Of a stretch of DNA of 11,842 bases, positions 1-5,435 are shown in pieces. Source of the DNA: OMOG01 sp041485845 (lineage in GTDB: Bacteria; Acidobacteriota; Terriglobia; Bryobacterales; Bryobacteraceae). Positions within the stretch are counted from its first letter, which is position 1. Each line of letters begins with the position of its first letter. The translations under genes were made by a program, and so were the position numbers. The stretch lies in NCBI GenBank assembly GCA_041485845.1, contig JBGPKH010000237.1, positions 1 through 11,842 of the forward strand, written 5' to 3'. Under the pieces are notes generated by a model. That model made no database searches and was not told the origin of the DNA. It was given only the letters and a program-made list of their open reading frames with translations.

Positions 1-3
1 AGT

Positions 4-35
4 GTCGCGCCCGCGCGGGGCGCGTGGATTGAAAC
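4..35 (+). CRISPR. Single CRISPR repeat, type I-C-like, end of an array lying off the left edge
   Basis: A 32-nt unit starts GTCGCGCCC, has a GC-rich inverted-repeat centre (CGCGCCC against GGGGCGCG), and ends GTGGATTGAAAC. That layout and 3' end are those of type I-C (Dvulg-class) repeats. Repeats of this class read leader to trailer with GAAAC at the 3' end. The array therefore lies to the left, and this would be its trailer-end repeat. Bases 1-3 would be the end of the last spacer. No second copy occurs to the right within spacer distance, so only one unit is visible and an array is inferred. No cas gene is in the window. Confidence 0.72.
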
Positions 36-208
36 ACCAGAATGCCGGGCCCTTGTGCCGGTTGCAGTGAAAGCAGGCCAGCGCAAGATTGTCGAGATCG
101 GTTCCCCCCTTGGTGTTGGCGGGCGATGATGTGGTCTATCTGAAAAGGAAGGCGGTAGTGGGAATGAGGAAAAGGGATTCGGCAATGCTGAACCAATCGC
201 TGATTCAC
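36..208 (-). pseudogene. HNH endonuclease remnant, frameshifted and truncated at the CRISPR repeat
   Basis: Read on the minus strand from a possible GTG at 208, the frame gives a Cys-containing lead (QHCRIP), then LPFQIDHIIARQHQGG, the first half of an HNH/McrA-type ββα-metal core. The frame then breaks. The next frame gives TDLDNLALACFHCNRHKGP, the second half with the CxxC zinc pair and the final H-N-R-H-K. Removing one G from the run of six (C run 104-109 on the plus strand) joins the halves into the expected order. The usual N-terminal ~20 residues with the first Cys pair are mostly missing. The C-terminus stops just after HKGP, where the CRISPR repeat begins. It lies directly downstream of the small partner gene at 241-517, the normal order for this cassette. 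The family identity is secure. Whether the frameshift is biological or a sequencing error cannot be seen here. Confidence 0.72.
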
Positions 209-240
209 TGGCGGCCGGGTTCACTGCCGGGAGGAGTGAC

Positions 241-517
241 TTAAGCTTTATAGACACGGGCCTTCGACTGCATGATCGTCAGCAGATTGCCGACGTGAAG
301 ATAGCTGTCCAGCTCCGCCGCTTCCTCCGCCGACAGCCTGCCCTCCCGCGCCCGCCCGGAAAGAAAGTTCATGCGTGCGGCATCGTCAGGCTCGAAGTCG
401 AAGGACGGCAGATATTGCGCCACCTCCCGCGTCATTTCGCTTCTCGCTCTTTTCTCGCTCAATCAACCGCGCGAAGATGGCGGCTTCGGTATTGTGTACA
501 ACCGCTCCCAAACTCAT
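241..517 (-). pseudogene. Small conserved partner protein of the HNH cassette, with an internal frame break
   Basis: The last ~64 residues (from ATG at 435, MTREVAQYL, ending QSKARVYKA) form an acidic helical protein with the pattern FLSGRAREGRLSAEEAAELDSY and a final QSKAR. Small proteins of this type commonly precede HNH endonuclease genes in Acidobacteriota and similar bacteria. Their function is unknown to me. The open frame can start at a TTG (462), but a better beginning is the ATG at 515-517, preceded by AGAAGG. It reads MSLGAVVHNTEAAIFARLIE, which resembles the N-terminus seen in full-length relatives. The two frames differ by one base and switch between about 436 and 460, within near-repeated GAGCGAGAA units. 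The gene is therefore likely broken by a 1-nt indel. If the break is an error, the protein would be about 91 aa. Confidence 0.6.
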
Positions 518-588
518 CGGACCTTCTTTTGTGATGCGCCATTCTTTGGTAATGGTAAAGGTAGCTCACCCGCGTCCACGCTCTTCCG

Positions 589-3174
589 TCATTTCTTTCC
601 CGGCGGCACGAGTCTTTGGAGTTCCGCGGACCAGTTGAGGATCACGTTCAACTGGCGCGGCACGGAGCCGGCATCGCGATGAATCATGAGAAACCGTTTT
701 CCGTCGGGCGCCGCATCGTAGCTGTGCCAGAGGAAGTAAAACCCGGAACGGTCGAAGAGTTTGCGCCCCGCCCCAAACGATCCGTCGGGCCGCAGCGGCA
801 CTGCCATGACGGCGTCCCCGGCGACGTAGAACAACTCCTTGCCGTCCCGCGACCAGGCGGGAGTGATTCCGCCTTCGGTCGACACCACAGAGTGCTTTCC
901 TCCGCCGGGCCAGGCCTCTGCGTAGATTTCGAATCTGCCCGACTCATCCGATTGGTAGGCGACCCAGCGGCCGTCGGGAGAGAACAAGGCGTTCACGGCG
1001 GTAAACGGCGTCACCCGCAAGGGCGCGACCCGGCCATCGGGGGACAGGGTGAATAGAGCTTCCCCCCGGTTCGGGTATCCTTCACCGAACAGCAGCGTGC
1101 CGTCGGGAGCCATGGAGGTCGGGTACTGATCGTCGGGACGCTTGAGGAATACTTCGGCGGGCCGCGATCCGTCCGCGGGCTGAGAGTAAATATCGATGTC
1201 GCCGCCTTCATTCGAGGAGAAGAAGATACGTTTGCCGTCACGGCTCCACATGGGCGAGGAGACGATTGCGCCATTATCTCCATTGAACGTCACACGGCGG
1301 CGGCCGCCGGTAGAAAGGTCGTGGACCCAGAGATCCGCACCCCGGACGGTCAGCGCTTTGGATCCATCCGGTGAGAGGACACACTGCCAATAAGCGCCCT
1401 GCTCCTTGGAGGCCAACTCGAGGTTGCCCGCGCGGTCCACCCAGGCCAGGGACCGTTTGGCGGGGTTTCCGGGTATGTAAACCGCGGTGCCGGTCCGGGA
1501 GACCGCCAGCCAGGTGCGGAGGCCCTCGGCCCGGTAGAAAACGTCGGTGAGCACCGGGGTATCGGCCGCCGTGCGCGCGGGGTGTGCCGCATCCAACAGG
1601 GCGGCTTTGAGGCCGGCGGTAAGGTCGCTCGCGAGCAGCCAGCCCAAGGAACCGCTCGAAGGAGCAAAAACGGTTCCGCCCGCCCCTGGCAGCACATGCT
1701 GCCATTGGAGCGTACCCAGGGAAAGCACCGCACTGCCGATTACGCCTTTTCCCCAAACGGTGAACAGCACTGCGCGAGTTCCGGGAAGCGATTGCGGCCA
1801 GACGTGTGCGAACCCATTAGCGCCGCCATCGGGGCGGGTGATCGGTTCGGGCTTGCCTCCCGCCGCCGGAATCCGCCAAAGTCCGGAGACATTTTCGGGG
1901 ACGTAGACGATGGTGTGGTCTTCATTCCAGGTTCCCCCAAAAGGAAAAGTAGCGCGGGCAAGCCGGACTGGCGCTCCGCCGTCGATGGCGGCTTTTTGCA
2001 GTTGCCCCTGGGCAAAGAACGCCACCCATCGGCCGTCGGGCGAAAAGAAAGGTTGGGTGGCGCCGTTCGAGCCGGGCACTTCGCGCACTTCAAAGGAATT
2101 GAGACCGCGCAGGTAGAGGCGCGGTTCCCCACTGCCTTCTCGCGCGGAATAAGCGACGATTTGCCCGTCCGGAGAAATGGCCGGGTGATCGGTCAACTCC
2201 TGATTGGCGGGAAGGGCGATGGAAAGGCGCAACACCGCTTTAGAAGGAGAGGACCACCGGGTCCACAGAAACAGCGCGACGCCGGAAGAGGCGATGAGAA
2301 GACAGAGCAGCACCGCCACCAGCCAATCCTGCCGGAGCGGCGAGCGCACGTGCTCGACGGGAGCGGCGGATTCGGGTTCGGCAAAGGCATCGCCAATATC
2401 GCGCAGGCGGCGCTTGGGATCTTTCTCGAGGCACCGCCGCAGGAGGTGGACGGGGCTGCCCGGAGGCAAGGCGGCCCAGTCGGGCTCGGACTTTACCACC
2501 GCCGCCAATACGTCCGTGACGCTCTCACCGCCGAAGGCCGGCCTTCCCGTCAACATCTCGTAGAGCACACAGCCGAACGCCCAGATATCGGTCCGCTTGT
2601 CGAGCACCCGACCGCGCGCCTGCTCCGGCGACATGTAAGCCGCGGTGCCCATGATCGCGCCGGCCCTTGTGGCGCCGATGGTAACGGTGGGCGAATGGGC
2701 GGGATCCGAACTCACGGACGAGAGCGCATGGGTTACGGTGGCGAGGCCGAAATCCAGGACTTTCACGACGCCTTGCGGGGTGACCTGAATATTGGCCGGC
2801 TTCAGATCGCGGTGTATGATTCCCTTCTCGTGCGCGGCTTCGAGCGCGTCCGCAATCTGGTGTGCGTACTGCATGGCCGTGTCGACCGGAAGGGGACCGC
2901 GCAGCGATTCGCCCTCCACCAGCTCCATGATCAGCGCACGATCTTCGACTCCGTAGATGGCGGCGATGTTGGGATGATTGAGCGACGCCAGCACCTGGGC
3001 TTCCCGCGTGAAGCGCGCCATGCGGTCGGCATCCTGGGCGAACGCCGGGGGAATCACTTTGACGGCCACGTCGCGGCCGAGCTTGGTATCGGTGGCGCGG
3101 TAGACTTCGCCCATGCCGCCCTCGCCCAGCTTGGCGGTGATACGGTAATGCGCGATCATCTGTTGCGGGCTCAT
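589..3174 (-). CDS. Membrane Ser/Thr protein kinase with C-terminal PD40/TolB-like beta-propeller
   Basis: An 861-aa Hanks-type (PknB-like) kinase. Residues 11-265 hold all catalytic landmarks: glycine loop GEGGMGEVYRA (17-27), VAVK with K39, αC glutamate E58, HRDLKPANI (H121-I129, catalytic D123), DFG (141-143), MSPEQARG activation-segment end (181-188), DIWAFG (D196), and the R256 region. A linker leads to one hydrophobic transmembrane helix at about 284-304. Residues 315-861 repeat SPDG/SRDG strands (334, 378, 601, 644, 731, 775 and weaker copies), the mark of PD40/WD40-like beta-propellers. The expected topology is kinase in the cytoplasm and propeller outside, acting as a sensor or binding module. 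This fusion is greatly expanded in Acidobacteriota; the substrate and signal are unknown. The ATG has no clear Shine-Dalgarno. An internal ATG at codon 6 is a possible alternative. It is divergent from the Crp/Fnr-like gene and intact, unlike its neighbours. Confidence 0.97.
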   Translation of the reverse strand: MSPQQMIAHYRITAKLGEGGMGEVYRATDTKLGRDVAVKVIPPAFAQDADRMARFTREAQVLASLNHPNIAAIYGVEDRALIMELVEGESLRGPLPVDTAMQYAHQIADALEAAHEKGIIHRDLKPANIQVTPQGVVKVLDFGLATVTHALSSVSSDPAHSPTVTIGATRAGAIMGTAAYMSPEQARGRVLDKRTDIWAFGCVLYEMLTGRPAFGGESVTDVLAAVVKSEPDWAALPPGSPVHLLRRCLEKDPKRRLRDIGDAFAEPESAAPVEHVRSPLRQDWLVAVLLCLLIASSGVALFLWTRWSSPSKAVLRLSIALPANQELTDHPAISPDGQIVAYSAREGSGEPRLYLRGLNSFEVREVPGSNGATQPFFSPDGRWVAFFAQGQLQKAAIDGGAPVRLARATFPFGGTWNEDHTIVYVPENVSGLWRIPAAGGKPEPITRPDGGANGFAHVWPQSLPGTRAVLFTVWGKGVIGSAVLSLGTLQWQHVLPGAGGTVFAPSSGSLGWLLASDLTAGLKAALLDAAHPARTAADTPVLTDVFYRAEGLRTWLAVSRTGTAVYIPGNPAKRSLAWVDRAGNLELASKEQGAYWQCVLSPDGSKALTVRGADLWVHDLSTGGRRRVTFNGDNGAIVSSPMWSRDGKRIFFSSNEGGDIDIYSQPADGSRPAEVFLKRPDDQYPTSMAPDGTLLFGEGYPNRGEALFTLSPDGRVAPLRVTPFTAVNALFSPDGRWVAYQSDESGRFEIYAEAWPGGGKHSVVSTEGGITPAWSRDGKELFYVAGDAVMAVPLRPDGSFGAGRKLFDRSGFYFLWHSYDAAPDGKRFLMIHRDAGSVPRQLNVILNWSAELQRLVPPGKK

Positions 3175-3603
3175 TTGGACAAGGGGATTCCACCCCGCAT
3201 GATTCGCCGGAATCTCCGATCCAGCGCCATGCGATGGCCGCCATCATAACATTTCCTGAAATGAGGCGCCGTAGGCTCAGCGTGCCGCGGCGTGCCGCGC
3301 GTGCCGCCAAAATCGGGATCGATTGAAACGGCGGACTGGAGAGATCGGCGGCCGGCGGCCCGGGTTGGCGCGCTCCCCCCCCGGCGGCCGGCGGGGATCG
3401 CGGCCCTGCGCGGCCTGCCGATTGGGCACGCCGGATTCACGTATATGGGATACTGAATACGACACATCCAACATCCAAACTCGTACCCCTTCCAGTACCG
3501 TCGGGCCCGGCAGTCCAGCCGAGCAGCGCTCCTGAGAAGTCGTGACACGGCTTTTGATGGTTGCGCGGACGCCGTGTTCCGCGTGTACCAGGGGGAGCGC
3601 TAC
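3175..3603. other. Divergent intergenic region between kinase and Crp/Fnr-like gene
   Basis: This 430-bp region has no supportable gene. It should carry both divergent promoters. On the minus strand a TATGAT at 3243-3248 is a possible -10 for the kinase but lacks a good -35. On the plus strand the AT-richer stretch 3441-3475 (TATATG, GATACT) is the likeliest start region for the regulator. The DNA between is very GC-rich, with three tandem-like GTGCCGC units (about 3282-3307) and a 13-bp direct repeat. Confidence 0.45.
3346..3394. repeat. 13-bp direct repeat CGGCGGCCGGCGG (two copies)
   Basis: Exact copies lie at 3346-3358 and 3382-3394, 36 bp start to start. Each is close to palindromic (CCGGCC core). 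A run of eight or more C follows the spacer. Being in the kinase/Crp divergent region, the repeat could be a regulatory site, but GC-rich low complexity alone could also give it. Confidence 0.6.
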
Positions 3604-4275
3604 ATGTCCAGGCAGATTCTGCGAGAGGATGGGCCTGACCCTAAGACGAACCGTCTCCTGGCCCAGTTGGCGCCGGCGGACTATGACGCAATGATGCTGG
3701 GGGCCAAGCTGGTTTCTCTGAAACTCCGCAAACGGCTGCACCGTCAGGACGAGCGTATCGATGCCGTTTATTTCCCTCTAACCTGCATGGTCTCACTCCT
3801 GGTCAGCACCAATGACAGACCCCAGATGGAAATGGCAACCGTCGGAAGGGAAGGAGTTGTCGGGGCATCGGAGCTGATTCAAAACCAAGGAGCGATGGGC
3901 CTGAACCTCATCCAGATACCCGGCGTCGCGGTGCGGATCGACGCGGATGCCTTCCGCAAATTGATGAGCAGCCGGCCCCTGGCGCAGAAGGTGATACATA
4001 AGCATCTGTATGCGCTCATGCGGCAGATATTGTATGGAGCGGCCTGCAACCGGCTCCACAGTATGGAAGAGCGTTGCGCCCGCCGGAGGGCGACGGTAAA
4101 TGTAGCGACCGGGATGTTGAAGAAAGCGGGGTTTATCGGGTACGTGCGGGGGAACCTTACAGTCATCGACCGGCGCGGCCTCGAGTCAGCCTCCTGCGAC
4201 TGCTATCAAGCCATCATCGCGGCGTACGAATCGGTGTTGTCCGACCGGTCCGTCCGCAGCGTTGGTCTTTCCTGA
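3604..4275 (+). CDS. Crp/Fnr-family regulator lacking the front of its DNA-binding domain
   Basis: From ATG 3604, preceded by a strong GGGGGAG about 7 nt upstream, the protein is 223 aa. A GTG at 3574 would add 10 residues but is less likely. Residues ~15-135 form a cyclic-nucleotide-binding-like (cupin) sensor domain, with the pattern VYFPLTCMVSLLV (55-67) and VGREGVVG (80-87). Residues ~125-158 form the long dimerisation helix ending NRLHSMEERCAR. The C-terminus has RRATVNVATGMLKKAGFIGYVRG (161-183), the recognition helix and wing, then RGLESASCDCY. In relatives, roughly 30-35 residues (WLL..hD.. to QMLGV) separate RCAR from RRATVN. They carry the first winged-HTH helices and the start of the turn. 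Here the two are joined directly at codons 160/161 (about 4075-4089). The frame stays open, but normal DNA binding is doubtful. No Cys cluster for Fe-S binding is seen at the N-terminus. The family call is firm; the deletion is judged from the remembered family pattern. Confidence 0.87.
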   Translation: MSRQILREDGPDPKTNRLLAQLAPADYDAMMLGAKLVSLKLRKRLHRQDERIDAVYFPLTCMVSLLVSTNDRPQMEMATVGREGVVGASELIQNQGAMGLNLIQIPGVAVRIDADAFRKLMSSRPLAQKVIHKHLYALMRQILYGAACNRLHSMEERCARRRATVNVATGMLKKAGFIGYVRGNLTVIDRRGLESASCDCYQAIIAAYESVLSDRSVRSVGLS

Positions 4276-4369
4276 CGCGATTGCCGGCCGGGACACTTCT
4301 GTACGCCGGCGGGCAGATGGAAGTGAACGGTGGCGTTCACATAATCTTGTGTTTTCATGCGTTTACATG

Positions 4370-4383
4370 TTGACCTGCGTCAA
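4370..4383. promoter_or_regulatory. Crp/Fnr-type dyad TTGAC-N4-GTCAA
   Basis: A perfect 5-4-5 inverted repeat begins 94 bp after the stop of the Crp/Fnr-like gene. The layout equals the FNR-class box (TTGAT-N4-ATCAA) with C/G at the inner position, as in DNR/NarR-like variants. Its left half coincides with the -35 hexamer of the predicted promoter. A bound regulator would therefore block RNA polymerase, which suggests repression. Binding by the adjacent protein is inference only. Confidence 0.5.
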
Positions 4384-4399
4384 CTTCCATTCAAATAAT
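4370..4399 (+). promoter_or_regulatory. Sigma70-like promoter TTGACC-N18-AATAAT
   Basis: TTGACC (4370-4375) and AATAAT (4394-4399) each match the consensus -35 and -10 in five of six positions, with an 18-bp spacer in a locally AT-rich patch within GC-rich DNA. It points toward the RND pump remnant at 4686. Confidence 0.5.
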
Positions 4400-4504
4400 A
4401 AAGGATGAACCACAGGGTAGAGCCCGGATGTAATGAGAATTGTGTTGCGGGTTCTAACGGCAATCACCGAAAGACGCCAACCAGACCCCACCTTCGTAGA
4501 TGCG

Positions 4505-4581
4505 ACTTGTCATTCGACAGGCGATCCCGCGACGTCTCGCGAAGCGCGGCGGCTCGGGGCGATTCGGTGGAAATGACAAGT
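4505..4581. repeat. Inverted repeat ACTTGTCATT / AATGACAAGT around a 57-nt centre
   Basis: Perfect 10-bp arms at 4505-4514 and 4572-4581. The centre is GC-rich and contains a small palindrome (CGCGAAGCGCG). The size suits a REP/MITE-like palindromic unit or a structured leader RNA in front of the RND gene. No target duplication could be identified at the edges. Confidence 0.6.
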
Positions 4582-4685
4582 GGATCATGGAGACAAGGAC
4601 TGCGTGCCTGACGGCGGGAGCAGCCCCGGCCGCGGCGAACGGGCGCGCCTTGTGAAGCCGAGCCTGCCCGCCGGAAGGAGTTCCT

Positions 4686-5287
4686 TTGAGCCTGTCCGAC
4701 ACCTTCATTCGGCGGCCCATCGCGACCAGCCTGCTGATGCTGGCCATTGCGATGTTCGGAGTGATCGCCTATCGCGCGCTGCCGGTCAGCGATCTTCCCC
4801 AGGTCGATTATCCAACCATCTCGGTGTCGGCCAGTCTGCCCGGGGCGAACCCCGACACCATGGCTTCCGCCGTTGCCACACCGCTCGAACGGCAGTTCAC
4901 CACCATCGCGGGCATCGACTCCATGATCTCCAGCAGCCGCCAGGGATCCACTAAACTAACGTCACGCTGCAGTTCGACCTGGACCGCAACATCGACGGCG
5001 CCACGGTGGACGTGGAGACCGCCATTGCGTCCGCCATGCCACTGTTGCCGCCGGGCATGCCCTCCGCGCCGTCCTTCCGCAAGTCGAATCCGGGCGACCA
5101 GCCGATCATCAACCTGATGGTTAGCTCGCCGACCATGCGGCTTTCCGATCTCGACGAATTCGCCGAAACCATGATCGCGCCGCACATCGCCATGGTCTCC
5201 GGCGTGGCCCAGGTGCAGGTTTTCGGCGCCGCGAAGTACGCCGTGCGCGTGCAGGTGGATCCCTCCAAGCTGCCTCGCCGAAGCTAA
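4686..5287 (+). pseudogene. RND multidrug efflux transporter (AcrB/MdtB-like) 5' remnant, frameshifted and truncated
   Basis: It starts at TTG 4686, five bases after GGAAGGAG. The first ~88 residues are a typical RND inner-membrane pump start: FIRRPIATSLLMLAIAMFGV (TM1), LPVSDLPQVDYPTISVSASLPGA, ATPLERQFTTIAGIDSMISSS. At 4950-4959 the 5-mer ACTAA is tandemly duplicated and shifts the frame. Dropping one copy restores the match into LQFDLDRNIDGATVDVETAI, PGMPSAPSFRKSNPGDQPII and FGAAKYAVRVQVDPSKL, the porter-domain sequence. Homology ends at about 5272 and a TAA follows at 5285-5287. Only about 196 of the usual ~1,030-1,050 residues remain, with no further TM or porter segments downstream. Such pumps normally follow a periplasmic adaptor (MFP) gene; none is present. 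Not functional. Confidence 0.93.
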
Positions 5288-5435
5288 CGCTCGGCGGGAG
5301 TTCGAGCGCCTCTCCCGGTGGGCACAAAGGCGATATCCGTTCAAGGGCGCTTGGCGATCGGTATGGCGGCAACTGAATCTGATGATTTTGAACGGGCTCG
5401 AAGAAGATCTGCTCCTCCACTACCACGTTTCGTAG
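5274..5435 (+). other. Orphan coding-like fragment (53 codons) fused to the end of the RND remnant
   Basis: In a frame different from the RND one, 5274-5435 reads without a start codon: LAEANARREFERLSRWAQ, RRYPFKGAWRSVWRQL, then LNGLEEDLLLHYHVS and TAG. The Arg/Trp-rich run RLSRWAQRRYPFK looks like real protein, not random frame. It vaguely recalls the C-terminal part of group II intron maturases (WA.RR.P.K), but the following residues do not fit well, so I do not assign it. It could be the tail of whatever truncated the RND gene. Short inverted repeats CGCCGA/TCGGCG (5276-5296) and CGCTCG/CGAGCG (5288-5308) sit at the junction. Confidence 0.25.

Larger units (their letters stand above)
4276..4685. 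other. Intergenic stretch between Crp/Fnr-like gene and RND remnant
   Basis: There is no supportable protein gene here; short open frames have poor starts and no family resemblance. The stretch holds a promoter with an overlapping Crp/Fnr-type dyad (4370-4399) and a long-loop inverted repeat (4505-4581). Just before the RND start, the Shine-Dalgarno GGAAGGAG lies at 4673-4680. If the promoter serves the RND gene, its leader would be about 280 nt long. Confidence 0.6.

Noticed and set aside
1582..3249. Long plus-strand open frame (555 codons)
   Set aside because: It is antisense to the kinase-propeller gene. High GC opens such frames, and its translation shows no family motif.
3321..3329. GATTGAAAC, equal to the 3' end of the CRISPR repeat
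   Set aside because: Only 9 bases match, the stem part of the repeat is absent and there is no second copy nearby.
4405..4611. 68-codon plus-strand open frame after the promoter
   Set aside because: No Shine-Dalgarno, contains the inverted repeat, and composition is not protein-like.
5276..5308. Integron attC/attI-like core at the RND breakpoint
   Set aside because: The AGCTAAC there does not fit the RYYYAAC core site, and no integrase or paired site is present.
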